A stretch of 64,000 nt of DNA from Trueperella bonasi (GCF_030811535.1 NZ_JAUSQX010000001.1:1302001-1366000), one strand, 5' to 3'; shown: positions 25,675-34,801, counted from the stretch's first letter. A program made the numbers and translations. The notes: a model not told the origin generated them from the sequence alone.

Positions 25675-28173
25675 CTAGCTCGACGCGGCCTTACGGACCG
25701 CCTGCTTGATTCGCGGTACCAGGCTTGGGCGCACAGATAGCTCGCGCACACCCGCCGCCAACAGTTGCGGCACGTGCTCCTCGGACGAGGCAAGATCGCC
25801 GCATACCGATATCGGCTTATCGAGATTGTCCACCGCGTTTGCGATCAGGTCGATAACCAGTGGCACGACATCACCGGCCAGCCCGGCAACTTCTGCATTG
25901 CCCCGATCGGCGGCGGCGATGTACTGAATCAGGTCATTAGTACCAACCGATACGAAATCGACCAACTCGTTGAACTCGGCGATCCGAAGTGCCGCGGCCG
26001 GTGTTTCGAGCATCATGCCGAACTCGGGCAACTCCTCCGGGCGCCCCTCAAGCTGGACGGCATCGTGAAACTTCTCCCGTGCCCACGCAAGCTCCTCAAC
26101 CGTCGTGATCATCGGAACCATCACCTTGATCTGCGCACTTTGCGCCACCTGAATGATGGCCCGGAACTGATCTACCAGCGCGTCCGAGTACCGGCGCATG
26201 AGCCTGATTCCCCGCACGCCCAAGAACGGGTTTTCTTCGGGTTCGGCGGCAAAGAAGGGGAGAGGTTTATCTGCACCTACATCCCACGTGCGAATCGTGA
26301 TCGGCTTGTCGGTGCCGATCTGCTCGGCAATCTCGGTGAAAACCGCTACCTGTTCGGGGATCGTTGGCACGTCGTCGTGATCTGCGAAAAGCACTTCGGT
26401 ACGTACTAGGCCCGAACCGTCGGCGCCGTTCGCGCGGGCCGTGCCGGCATCGCTTTCCATCGCCACATTCGCCGCCACCACAACGACTTCCTCGCCGTAC
26501 AACGCGGGCTCGTGCGCGTGCTTCAACGCCTCGGCGTCTAGGCGCTGCTGCTCCTTCGAGGCGCGCAACAATTCGCTCAACTGTGCGCGCGAGGGATTCA
26601 CCGTGACCATTTGGCTACGCGGTTCGAGCGCCACCTCTTCGCGATCGTTGATCTCCCGTGCCTTTGCAAAGCCCGCTATCACGGGTATGCCCTTGGTGGC
26701 AGCGATCAGCGCGCCATGCCCCGTTGCTGAACCCGTGGCTGCCACGATCCCCATAACGCTGCCTTCGTCGATTTCCGAGGCGAGCGCTGGCGTCAACGAT
26801 TCGAGCACAACGACGGGTGGCGTTCCCAGTTCTTCGATCGCCTTTGCAAGTCCGCCGAGTACCTCACCTCGCAATGCCTGCATGAGTAATTCACCGAGCG
26901 CGTTTACATCTTCGGCCCGTTCGCGCAGATAGTCGGTGGGAAGATCGCCATACGCGGCGGCGAGGGCCGCTGTAGCAGCGCTGACGGCGACCCCGGCCGG
27001 AATACCGTTCTTTATCCGCGCGCTGATATCTCCCGCATACGTGGGATCATCGAGCAGTCCGAATTGAAGCGCCAACATTGGATTCTCGCCAAGCGAGTTC
27101 AAATATTCGCGCACCAGTTCGCGTGCGGTTTCGAAAGCCTCACCCTGGTCGTGTGCAATTTCCTGAGCCCCAGACTGCTGGCCGGGCCGCCACACAAGCG
27201 CGGGGCCAACAGCGATATCAACGCTCGAGGTCGGTTTGCGAGTATGGGCAGGTACCGCTGAGACTTCGGTTTTCTTCTCACCCTCGGCCGTCCAACCGCG
27301 GGCAGCTAATTCGCCGACGGCGTCGAGGGCCTTGTTCGCATCCAGGCCCGACGCCTGGACGAGAATCTCTCCGCCGCCCTGCACGCCGAGCGAAATGAGG
27401 GAGGTCATCGAATTTGCCAGGTTCGGCCCGCGCCCGGCCTTCTCATTGGCCACCCGCACCTGCGCGTCCAGCCCAGAAATCGCCCGCACGAGTGCCGCCG
27501 CCGGCCTGGCATGGAGACCAGCCGGATCGTCGACGACGTACCGGCGGCTCGTCCACTCGACTCCCTCTGCATCCGTGATGCCAGTTCCTGGCTGGTCGCC
27601 CGTTGAGCTCGCGCTGTCCGCCGAGCCCGAACCGTCCGCCGAGCCCGAACCGTCCGCCGAGTTTTGGCCGCCCACAGTGCCGTCCAAATCCGTGCCGTCC
27701 GAATCCGTGCTGTCCACCGAACTAGCTCTGCCGGCCGTACCCGCACTGCCCGGCGACCCACCTCCGTCGTAGGGAATATCCGTTTCCTTCGCGGCTAACG
27801 CCCCCATCGCTTCGCCCGCAACCGTTGCGCGATCTGCGCCCGCTCCGGCTGCTACGGCCGCCACCACGAGCCCCTCGACGAGGGGAGCGGGAACGACAGT
27901 CGTACGCTCGGCGATATCCGGATCGATGAACTCGAGCGCCATTTCGGTTGACATGACGGCCGAGCCGAGATCTACCAGCACCACGACGCCCGCTTCCGAA
28001 TCAGCTTCCTCAATAGCGTTCGCAATCAGTTCCGCGTTGGTGCCAAAACTGCCGTCATCCGTACCACCGGCGGCCACGACGACGGCGTCCCTGCCCATAT
28101 CGAGGGCAAGATCGCGCGCCGCAACCGCCAGCGGCTGTGAATGAGAGACGGCAACAAGGCCGACGTTAGCCAT
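25675..28173 (-). CDS. dhaM: DhaM with fused HPr and complete enzyme I (PTS phosphotransferase of dihydroxyacetone kinase)
   Basis: 832 residues carry a whole phosphorelay from PEP to DhaL-bound nucleotide. Residues 1-130 are the EIIA-type DhaM domain, phospho-site His11 in VSHSQ. Residues ~135-205 are a Ser/Gly/Asp linker with SADGSG repeats. Residues ~208-295 are HPr, His221 in AGLHARPA. Residues ~318-540 are the enzyme I N-domain, His486 in SATGHGALI. Residues ~555-832 are the enzyme I PEP-binding barrel, with SVGTNDLIQY and Cys791 in SVCGD. E. coli DhaM stops after a truncated enzyme I; here the barrel is complete. ATG 28173 has GGAGG upstream. Last gene of dhaKLM. Confidence 0.92.
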   Translation of the reverse strand: MANVGLVAVSHSQPLAVAARDLALDMGRDAVVVAAGGTDDGSFGTNAELIANAIEEADSEAGVVVLVDLGSAVMSTEMALEFIDPDIAERTTVVPAPLVEGLVVAAVAAGAGADRATVAGEAMGALAAKETDIPYDGGGSPGSAGTAGRASSVDSTDSDGTDLDGTVGGQNSADGSGSADGSGSADSASSTGDQPGTGITDAEGVEWTSRRYVVDDPAGLHARPAAALVRAISGLDAQVRVANEKAGRGPNLANSMTSLISLGVQGGGEILVQASGLDANKALDAVGELAARGWTAEGEKKTEVSAVPAHTRKPTSSVDIAVGPALVWRPGQQSGAQEIAHDQGEAFETARELVREYLNSLGENPMLALQFGLLDDPTYAGDISARIKNGIPAGVAVSAATAALAAAYGDLPTDYLRERAEDVNALGELLMQALRGEVLGGLAKAIEELGTPPVVVLESLTPALASEIDEGSVMGIVAATGSATGHGALIAATKGIPVIAGFAKAREINDREEVALEPRSQMVTVNPSRAQLSELLRASKEQQRLDAEALKHAHEPALYGEEVVVVAANVAMESDAGTARANGADGSGLVRTEVLFADHDDVPTIPEQVAVFTEIAEQIGTDKPITIRTWDVGADKPLPFFAAEPEENPFLGVRGIRLMRRYSDALVDQFRAIIQVAQSAQIKVMVPMITTVEELAWAREKFHDAVQLEGRPEELPEFGMMLETPAAALRIAEFNELVDFVSVGTNDLIQYIAAADRGNAEVAGLAGDVVPLVIDLIANAVDNLDKPISVCGDLASSEEHVPQLLAAGVRELSVRPSLVPRIKQAVRKAASS

Positions 28174-28248
28174 TCGAGGCCTCCGTATTCGTCGTTAAAG
28201 AATCTGAGATGTGGGCCGAGCTCGGCGTGATCGAGGCAAAGCTCCGCG

Positions 28249-28863
28249 TTAGTGAGCGAAAGCTTCCGCGGCGGCTTCGATCAGAAGAACCGACGATGCC
28301 GAACCCGGATCCTTCACGCCCCTCGATCGTTCGCCAAGATACGATGCCCGCCCTTTCCGAGCGATCATCGGGATGGTATCTTCGGCACCCTTTTCGGCCG
28401 CCTCGAGTGCCGCAGCAAGTGCCGTCGACAACGGGCCGTCACTTGCCTCGCCGGCTTCGAGAGCGGGGAACCACACGTCAAGCATCGTTTTATCTCCGAC
28501 CTCGGCCTTTCCACGAGCTTGCAGGCCCTCAACCCCGGCGCGAAGCGCAGCAAAGAAAGAGTCCTTGGTCAGTTCGCTATCGCCGAGCGCTCCGCCCATT
28601 TTCATGAGCAACGTGCCGTACAACGGGCCGGAGGCGCCACCAACTTTGGACACCAGCGCCATGCCGGCCTTCTTCAGATAAGCGCCCGCATCCGCCATCG
28701 AATCCGCGTCCAGCTCAGCAACTGCGGCCACGCCTCGAACCATGTTCGAACCGTGATCGGCGTCGCCAATCTGCCGGTCAAGATCGGTCAGCTCGGCGGC
28801 GTTAGCGTCGATTTTTTCTTTGAACGCGGCCATCCAGGCCGAAAATTGTGAAAGATCAGCCAC
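28249..28863 (-). CDS. dhaL: dihydroxyacetone kinase ADP-binding subunit
   Basis: DhaL holds ADP/ATP, is rephosphorylated by DhaM and passes phosphate to dihydroxyacetone on DhaK. 204 residues from GTG 28863, which overlaps the dhaK stop (TAGTG). A longer in-frame opening at 28953 would run antisense-free into the dhaK tail and adds nothing like DhaL. The metal-binding acidic residues are in DRQIGDADHGSNM, with the KVGGASGPLYGTL loop and the late RKGRASYLGERSRGVKDPG segment typical of the family. Confidence 0.95.
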   Translation of the reverse strand: MADLSQFSAWMAAFKEKIDANAAELTDLDRQIGDADHGSNMVRGVAAVAELDADSMADAGAYLKKAGMALVSKVGGASGPLYGTLLMKMGGALGDSELTKDSFFAALRAGVEGLQARGKAEVGDKTMLDVWFPALEAGEASDGPLSTALAAALEAAEKGAEDTIPMIARKGRASYLGERSRGVKDPGSASSVLLIEAAAEAFAH

Positions 28864-29861
28864 TATGCACCCCACCGAAGCCCGGTGGTCACAACGGGAG
28901 CGTCCCAGAGGCGGAGCAGTTCGTCGTCGGCCTTCAGCAGGGAAAGCGCACATCCAGCCATGTCGAGCGAAGTGACGTAATTGCCCACGAGTACGCGTTC
29001 GACCTTAACGCCCGCTTCCTCGAGAAGCTTGGCGCACTCGCCCCACATGAGGTACAGCTCCGAAAGCGGCGTGCCGCCCATGCCGCCAAGCAAGGCGACG
29101 ACGGGAGCACCCGTGAAGTCATAATCGGAAATGATTGGCTTAACCAGTTCCGCGGCCAGCTCGTTCGCTTCTTGAAGCTCGCGGCGCTCGCGCCCCGGTT
29201 CGCCGTGGATGCCGATGCCCAGCTCGATCTCGTTTTCTGCAAGATCGAAGGTCGGCTTGCCCGCGGCTGGAACGGTGCACGAGGTGAGCGCGAGACCGTA
29301 CGAACGAGTATTATCGGCGGCCTTCTGCGCGACGGCGGTTACGGCGTCGAGATCGGCGCCTTCTTCGGCGAGCGCTCCCGCGATTTTCTCCACGAAGAGT
29401 GTTCCACCGACGCCGCGACGGCCGGCAGTGTACAGCGAATCCTGGACGGCGACGTCGTCTTCTACAATTACCGAAGTAACTTGCGTGTTCTCCATGTCGG
29501 CAGCCATTTCAGCGGCCATTTCGAAGTTCATCACGTCACCGGTGTAGTTCTTGACGATGTGCAAAACGCCCTTGCCGGTATCTACCTTCGTGGTTGCTTC
29601 CATGATCTGATCGGGAACAGGGGAGGTAAACACCTCGCCGCAGACGGCTGCATCAAGCATTCCGGTTCCTACAAAACCGGAATGGAGGGGTTCGTGACCA
29701 GCGCCGCCGCCGGAAATAATGGCGACCTTGCCATCCTTGGGTTGCTTGCGGTAAACGATATGATTGTCGAGATCGACGTCGAGCTCGTTCGGGTGGGCTA
29801 AGGCCACTCCCTTGAGGGAATCAGTGACCACATCATTGGGGTTATTGATTAGTTTCTTCAT
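28863..29861 (-). CDS. dhaK: dihydroxyacetone kinase substrate-binding subunit
   Basis: DhaK binds dihydroxyacetone covalently through a histidine. 332 residues. The substrate-loop [13 protein letters not shown] (His56, His60) and the hemiaminal-forming His219 in [11 protein letters not shown] are present, as are [11 protein letters not shown] and the RWGA C-terminus. First gene of dhaK-dhaL-dhaM. The start ATG 29861 has no Shine-Dalgarno sequence and lies six bases after a -10-like GAGAAT, so it may be leaderless. The product DHAP joins glycolysis, as does that of GlpABC. Confidence 0.96.
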   Translation of the reverse strand: MKKLINNPNDVVTDSLKGVALAHPNELDVDLDNHIVYRKQPKDGKVAIISGGGAGHEPLHSGFVGTGMLDAAVCGEVFTSPVPDQIMEATTKVDTGKGVLHIVKNYTGDVMNFEMAAEMAADMENTQVTSVIVEDDVAVQDSLYTAGRRGVGGTLFVEKIAGALAEEGADLDAVTAVAQKAADNTRSYGLALTSCTVPAAGKPTFDLAENEIELGIGIHGEPGRERRELQEANELAAELVKPIISDYDFTGAPVVALLGGMGGTPLSELYLMWGECAKLLEEAGVKVERVLVGNYVTSLDMAGCALSLLKADDELLRLWDAPVVTTGLRWGA

Positions 29862-29867
29862 GCGGCA

Positions 29868-29896
29868 ATTCTCGCACTATTGCTCAACCTATGCAA
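29868..29896 (-). promoter_or_regulatory. probable dhaKLM promoter with operator-like inverted repeat
   Basis: On the minus strand: -35 TTGCAT (29896-29891), 17-base spacer, -10 GAGAAT (29873-29868), then six bases to the dhaK ATG. An inverted repeat ATTGC-N9-GCAAT (29879-29897) overlaps the -35, a plausible regulator site. Confidence 0.5.
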
Positions 29897-30029
29897 TGAT
29901 CTGCCGAAACCTTGACTCTCGCGCGAGCGCATCGACATTGCGTCATTGTGAGTTCGGTTTTCCTTCAGGTTCCGGGGTCGTTGACGCGATGGCGAGCCTG
30001 GTTCGGCTTTAGCCCACGCCTATACCCGA

Positions 30030-30041
30030 TAGACTTTCGCC
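30030..30041 (+). promoter_or_regulatory. -10 box of a leaderless start
   Basis: TAGACT (30030-30035), six bases, then GTG 30042. No ribosome-binding site upstream. Confidence 0.55.
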
Positions 30042-30749
30042 GTGAACACACAATTGCATGAAAACGCGAGCGGCCGGATGGGCATTGGCATTATCTCTGC
30101 GGGCCGAGTAGGGGCTGCGTTAGGTAGCGCTTTACGTGCCGCCGGGCACACGGTGATCGGCGCTTATGCCGCCTCCGATGATTCACGTGATCGACTCGAC
30201 GCCATGCTGCCGGGGGTGCCCGCACTCGATATTCCAACGATTGTTGAACGGGCTGAACTCGTTGTGCTCGCCGTGCCAGACTCTGAACTCGCGCCTCTTG
30301 TTCAGGGATTAGCGAAGCTTGAAGCGTGGCAGCCAGGCCAAATTGTTTTCCATACGGCGCCCGGGTTTGGCATCGAAATTCTTGAGCCTGCTGCGAAACG
30401 GGGTGCACTTACCCTCGCCATCCATCCCGCCATGGAGTTTTCCGGAACATCACTCGATGTCGCTCGGTTAGCAGAGTGCCGATTTGTAGTGTCAGCTGCC
30501 AACGCGCTCCAACCAATTGGCTTGGCTTTAGCCGCCGAGATGGGTGGGGAAGGAATCGTGATCGATTCAGCTAACCGCTCGAGCTATCAGGCGGCCGTGG
30601 AAAAAGCGGTTTCCAGTATCGAGTCCGCGTCAGCTCAGGCGGTAGAGACGCTCGTCAAGATGGGTGTGAGCCAGCCCGGTGATCTTCTTCGTTCGCTGAG
30701 CAGTGCCGCCCTTGAACGTGGCTTGGGCGGTCGTGAACCTCATGCTTAA
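30042..30749 (+). CDS. Rossmann-fold/DUF2520 protein
   Basis: 235 residues. A nucleotide-binding GIISAGRVGAALG (near residue 12) is followed by beta/alpha repeats (LVVLAVPDSEL) and a helical DUF2520 C-terminal half, as in NADP-dependent ketopantoate-reductase-like proteins. DUF2520 genes stand directly before panC in most actinobacteria, so a role in pantothenate synthesis (ketopantoate reduction) is often suggested; that is inference. GTG 30042 appears leaderless. panC follows after 178 bases with its own -10 box. Confidence 0.85.
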   Translation: MNTQLHENASGRMGIGIISAGRVGAALGSALRAAGHTVIGAYAASDDSRDRLDAMLPGVPALDIPTIVERAELVVLAVPDSELAPLVQGLAKLEAWQPGQIVFHTAPGFGIEILEPAAKRGALTLAIHPAMEFSGTSLDVARLAECRFVVSAANALQPIGLALAAEMGGEGIVIDSANRSSYQAAVEKAVSSIESASAQAVETLVKMGVSQPGDLLRSLSSAALERGLGGREPHA

Positions 30750-30915
30750 CTGCCGTCGTGTTTGCTCGAAGCACCACTTCACTTCGATAGCCGACCAAAT
30801 TTTGTGAAAAACCTTGCGATTGTGGCGATAACGTTCATGGAAAGCCCTATTCTCCCAAAATTTGTCCGCTAATATAGCCATCGCCCGCTCGCTGCCCCGC
30901 CCACACGATACGCGC

Positions 30916-30927
30916 TAGAATCTTTAC
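30916..30927 (+). promoter_or_regulatory. -10 box of the leaderless panC start
   Basis: TAGAAT (30916-30921), six bases, then GTG 30928. Nothing resembling a Shine-Dalgarno sequence. Confidence 0.6.
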
Positions 30928-31794
30928 GTGAAAGTTTGTAAAACGCGGCACGAGTTAGCCCAATCCCTTCATGAATCCTCGATCGGTGAATCTACTCATG
31001 GTGTTTCCCAACTTCGTGGGCTGGTGATGACGATGGGCGCCCTGCACGCCGGGCACGCCCGGCTCCTGAAGGCAGGCCGGGAGGCGGCCGACGTTCTGAT
31101 TGCCTCGGTGTACGTCAATCCGCTGCAGTTCGGCCCACATGAGGACTTCGAGGCCTACCCGCGGCCTATCGAGTCCGATCTTGCACTTCTCGAAAGTGAG
31201 GGAGTAGATATCGCTTTCGTGCCATCGGACGAAGAAATGTATCCACGCACGCCCCTTGTCCGGATTGATCCGGGGCCAATCGCCACCGTTCTTGAAGGCA
31301 AAACCCGCCCGACCCATTTCGCCGGTGTTCTCCAAGTGGTGCACAAAGTTTTTAATCTCGTACGCCCGGACGTAACGTTCTTCGGCCAAAAGGACGCCCA
31401 ACAGCTCGCCCTTGTTCGCACCATGGTTGAAGACCTCGACATGGGGATTGAGGTTCGGGCAGTTCCAATTGAGCGGGATAGCGACGGGCTGGCGCTCTCG
31501 TCTCGAAATACTTATCTTTCCCCGGAGGAACGACGGCGGGCCCTCGCGATCCCGGCAGCGTTACGGGCTGGCCGCGAGGTCGCGGAAGCCGGTGGATCTG
31601 CCGCTGATGTCCGCGAGGCCGCACGGAGCGTCGTAACGGGGGCGGACGGCGTCGTTCTGGATTACCTCGTGCTCGTTGATCCGTACACCTTCGTCGAGCT
31701 CCCACATGACGCGAGCGGCCGTGGCCTTATCGCGGCGGCCGCTTGGGTTGGGGAAACCCGCCTCATTGACAACATGGAGGTCGAGATCCGATGA
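30928..31794 (+). CDS. panC: pantothenate synthetase
   Basis: ATP-dependent condensation of pantoate with beta-alanine, the last step of pantothenate (vitamin B5) synthesis. 288 residues. The nucleotide-binding HAGH lies at 40-43 in TMGALHAGHARL, with GQKDAQQLALV and the SSRNTYLSPEER loop typical of PanC. GTG start without a ribosome site, six bases after TAGAAT. No panD (aspartate decarboxylase) follows, contrary to the common panC-panD order; the next gene is a HAD-like protein. Confidence 0.95.
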   Translation: MKVCKTRHELAQSLHESSIGESTHGVSQLRGLVMTMGALHAGHARLLKAGREAADVLIASVYVNPLQFGPHEDFEAYPRPIESDLALLESEGVDIAFVPSDEEMYPRTPLVRIDPGPIATVLEGKTRPTHFAGVLQVVHKVFNLVRPDVTFFGQKDAQQLALVRTMVEDLDMGIEVRAVPIERDSDGLALSSRNTYLSPEERRRALAIPAALRAGREVAEAGGSAADVREAARSVVTGADGVVLDYLVLVDPYTFVELPHDASGRGLIAAAAWVGETRLIDNMEVEIR

Positions 31795-31905
31795 CATTAC
31801 CGACCAGCCTACGCACAGTGAGCACCGAAAAACCTACCGCGCGCTGGTGTGCCCAACGCTGCCCGATCGAATGCCAAACCATTGTATGCGAATCAAGGAG
31901 TAACC

Positions 31906-32916
31906 ATGCGTTTCCCAACACCGCGTATTCCGCAGATTAACCCGAAAGCTTTCATCCCGGACCCGCGTGAACTTCGCGAAAAACTAGCGAAGCGCGTGGC
32001 TCCCGAGACGGCCACAGAGCGAGTGTCGACGGCCCCGGGCGCTAAGGTCGGTGAAAAGGAGATTTCGGAACGGATCGCGTCCCTTGACGTCATGGTTCGG
32101 GAGGCACCGCAACGCGTTTTCGATGCGTACGTCCTCAATATTGACGCCACGGTGTTCACAGGTACTCAGCTGATGCCGGAATTACGATTGGTGGTCGATA
32201 CGCTCGATTCGCTGCGCAGGCCGATCTCGTATCTGTCGATGATGTCGACGGTTTCTTCCGAGCAGCTGATTGCCGCAATGAGAGCGGAGGGCGTGCACCT
32301 TGAGCCGGAACAGATCGTGACGCCGGGTCGTCAGGCCGCACGTTATATTCACAAGTCCTATCCGGGGGCAAAAGTGTTCGTGATCGGCGACCACGCGTTA
32401 TCGGCGGAACTTGAGCAGGGCGGCGTCGCGTTGAGTGGTGACCCGGAAGAGATCAATGTTGTGCTCGTTGGCCACGACTGGAATTTCACATTCGATAAGT
32501 TGACGACGGCGTTTCGCGCGATTGACGAGAACGGTGCGGATTTGGTGGCGTCCTCGCTCCGGCGTGTGCGGCGCCAACCGGACGGGACTCGCGAGCCGGG
32601 CACTCTTTCCGTGGTGACCGCGATCGAGGTGGCCACGCGTAAACGTGTTGCAAAGAACCTTGGGAGCCCGGAGACGGATTTACTCGAGATGATTTTCGAG
32701 GATCTGAACGTTGCCCCGGAGGATGCGTTGCTCGTGACCGACTCTCTGGGCGCTGATATTCGTATGGCGAAGCGTTTCGGAGTTCCGTCGGCCCTCGTGC
32801 TCACGGGGGAGGCGAGCCTCGAACAGGCGGAGAAACTTAAGTGGAAGGATCAGCCTAATTACGTGCTCGATTCTGTGGATTCGATTATCCCGCCCTACAT
32901 CAAGGATCAGCTCTGA
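31906..32916 (+). CDS. HAD-superfamily (NagD-like) protein lacking catalytic residues
   Basis: 336 residues from ATG 31906 (AAGGAG upstream). Residues ~70-330 follow the HAD subfamily IIA plan: a motif I strand, cap domain (VVLVGHDWNFTFDKL), and motif IV DSLGADIRMAKRFG with the strand PSALVLTG. The catalytic positions are altered. The nucleophile Asp of motif I is Asn78 (VLNIDATVF instead of DxDGT), and the motif III GKP is GSP (NLGSPETD), losing the lysine. It is thus predicted to bind but not turn over phosphoesters. The N-terminal ~60 residues are polar and family-free. It sits between panC and lysS. Role unknown. Confidence 0.8.
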   Translation: MRFPTPRIPQINPKAFIPDPRELREKLAKRVAPETATERVSTAPGAKVGEKEISERIASLDVMVREAPQRVFDAYVLNIDATVFTGTQLMPELRLVVDTLDSLRRPISYLSMMSTVSSEQLIAAMRAEGVHLEPEQIVTPGRQAARYIHKSYPGAKVFVIGDHALSAELEQGGVALSGDPEEINVVLVGHDWNFTFDKLTTAFRAIDENGADLVASSLRRVRRQPDGTREPGTLSVVTAIEVATRKRVAKNLGSPETDLLEMIFEDLNVAPEDALLVTDSLGADIRMAKRFGVPSALVLTGEASLEQAEKLKWKDQPNYVLDSVDSIIPPYIKDQL

Positions 32917-33085
32917 GCACCGAGCGTTTAGCCACATCGCCGCTAACGAGTGATGTTGCCGTAAAATGATGACATTAGAGTGTAGCCAATGGTAAGAAGC
33001 TAGAGGTAGAGGCCTTGAGCAAGAGCCCCGACTGCGAATCGCCAATCAGGGCCAAGCGACACGAACACGACATAGGAAAGAGCGA

Positions 33086-34801
33086 ATGACACAGCCGCAC
33101 TACGACGACACCTCCGATCAGATCGCCGTTCGCAAGGAAAAGCGTCAGCGCATGCTTGACGAGGGGCGCGATCCGTATCCGCCCGAGCTCGAAGTGACGG
33201 ATACACTTGCCGAGATCCGCAAGCGTTATGTCGTGGACCGGGGCGACGACGGCGGCCAGCCCACCTCTGGCCAGCCCGCCACCGGCCCGTCTAGCGACGG
33301 CCAGCCCGCCTCTGTCCAGCCCGGCTCAGACCAGTCCCGTGGTGTAGCCCCAACGGTTTTGCAACCGGGCGATGAACTGACCGACGCCGTCGTCAAGATC
33401 GCGGGCCGCGTCATGCTCTTCCGGCCGTCGGGCAAGATTGCGTTCGCGCAACTCCAGTCGGGTGATGGCGAGCGTTTGCAGGTCATTTTCTCGTTGGCGA
33501 ACGTCGGTAAGGAGGCGCTCGACGCGTTGAAGGCCGACGTGGATCTGGGTGACCACCTCTGTGTGGAAGGTTACGTGGGCGCCTCCAAGCGCGGCGAGCT
33601 TTCCGTGTTTGCGACGAGCTGGAAGATGGCTTCTAAAGCGATTCGCCCTCTGCCGAAGACGTTTACGGCTGAAGACGGCACCGAGATGTCCCTGAACGAG
33701 GAAACCCGCGTGCGCAAGCGGCACCTCGACCTGATCACCCGCGCCGATGCCCGGAACATCGTGCGGATTCGCGCGAAGATGATGAAGTCGATTCGTGCTA
33801 CGTTCGACGCCCGTGGCTATATCGAGGTCGAGACGCCGATGCTGCAGCCGCTTCATGGTGGTGCGGCGGCTCGTCCGTTCGAAACGCATATTAATGCTTA
33901 CGATCAGGACCTGTATCTGCGTATCGCCACTGAGCTGTATTTGAAGCGCGCGGTGGTTGGTGGCCTCGAAAAGGTTTATGAGATTGGTAAGAATTTCCGG
34001 AACGAAGGCGCGGATTCGACGCATTCGCCCGAGTTTTCGGCCATGGAGGCCTATGAGGCGTACGCGACGTACGAAGAGATGGCGGATTTGACGCGCGATT
34101 TAATCCAGAACGCGGCGCGTGACATTTTCGGAACGACGACGGTGACGCTGGCCGACGGAACCGAATACGACCTTGGTGGCGAATGGGCGAGGCTGGATTT
34201 GTATGAGTCGTTGTCGAAGGCGGTAGGTGAGGAGATCACGGTTGAAACGCCGCGTGAGCGGTTGGTGGAGATCGCCGAGTCTCGCGGGATTTCTGTGAAA
34301 GATTATGCGGTGCCAGGGAAGATCGCGGAGGACATTTGGGAGGAGCTCGTCGGGGATCATCTGTGGGAGCCCACGTTCGTGTTCGATTTCCCGGAGGATA
34401 CCTCGCCCCTCACGCGTAACCATCGGTCAAAGCCGGGCTTGACGGAGAAGTGGGATTTGTATGTGCGCGGAGTTGAAATTGCGACGGCGTATACCGAGCT
34501 TGCTGATCCGGTGATTCAGCGCGAACGCCTTACACAGCAGTCTCTTGATGCTGCAGCCGGCGACCCGGAGGCCATGCAGCTCGACGAGGACTTCATCGAG
34601 GCGATGGAGCAGGGCTTCCCGCCCTCGGGAGGCATGGGAATGGGCATTGATCGGATGCTCATGGTGTTGACCGGCCTTGGAATTCGAGAGACGATTTTGT
34701 TTCCGTTCGTGCGGCCGCAATCCCGAAAACCCGCTGCTGAGCAGTCTGTGGATGGGGTAGCCGAACCGGCTGCCGATCAGTCTGCCGAACCGACCGCCTA
34801 G
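33086..34801 (+). CDS. lysS: lysyl-tRNA synthetase, class II, with repeat insertion
   Basis: Charges tRNA(Lys). 571 residues, longer than the usual ~500. The anticodon-binding OB-fold (~95-200) and the class II core are intact: motif 2 FRNEGADSTHSPEF, motif 3 GMGMGIDRMLMVLTG. Extra length comes from a Gly/Gln/Pro/Ser insertion at residues 57-86, made of six 15-bp repeats, just before the OB-fold, and from an Ala/Glu/Pro/Ser tail after the normal C-terminus. ATG 33086 follows AGGAAAG. Probably transcribed alone or with the HAD gene 169 bases upstream. Confidence 0.96.
   Translation: MTQPHYDDTSDQIAVRKEKRQRMLDEGRDPYPPELEVTDTLAEIRKRYVVDRGDDGGQPTSGQPATGPSSDGQPASVQPGSDQSRGVAPTVLQPGDELTDAVVKIAGRVMLFRPSGKIAFAQLQSGDGERLQVIFSLANVGKEALDALKADVDLGDHLCVEGYVGASKRGELSVFATSWKMASKAIRPLPKTFTAEDGTEMSLNEETRVRKRHLDLITRADARNIVRIRAKMMKSIRATFDARGYIEVETPMLQPLHGGAAARPFETHINAYDQDLYLRIATELYLKRAVVGGLEKVYEIGKNFRNEGADSTHSPEFSAMEAYEAYATYEEMADLTRDLIQNAARDIFGTTTVTLADGTEYDLGGEWARLDLYESLSKAVGEEITVETPRERLVEIAESRGISVKDYAVPGKIAEDIWEELVGDHLWEPTFVFDFPEDTSPLTRNHRSKPGLTEKWDLYVRGVEIATAYTELADPVIQRERLTQQSLDAAAGDPEAMQLDEDFIEAMEQGFPPSGGMGMGIDRMLMVLTGLGIRETILFPFVRPQSRKPAAEQSVDGVAEPAADQSAEPTA
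33254..33343 (+). repeat. 15-bp tandem repeat inside lysS
   Basis: Six 15-bp units in frame with lysS, of the type GGCCAGCCCGCCTCT, encode GQPTS, GQPAT, GPSSD, GQPAS, VQPGS and DQSRG. Units diverge by a few bases. They are placed between the N-terminal helix and the OB-fold. Confidence 0.8.

Noticed and set aside
28848-29801. 317-codon plus-strand frame opposite dhaK
   Set aside because: It is a mirror of the dhaK codon pattern in G+C-rich DNA; dhaK, with its active-site histidines, accounts for the sequence.
31791-31940. about 50-codon frame starting at an ATGA overlap with the panC stop
   Set aside because: Position suggested a coupled panD, but the translation has no PanD features and it overlaps the well-supported start at 31906.
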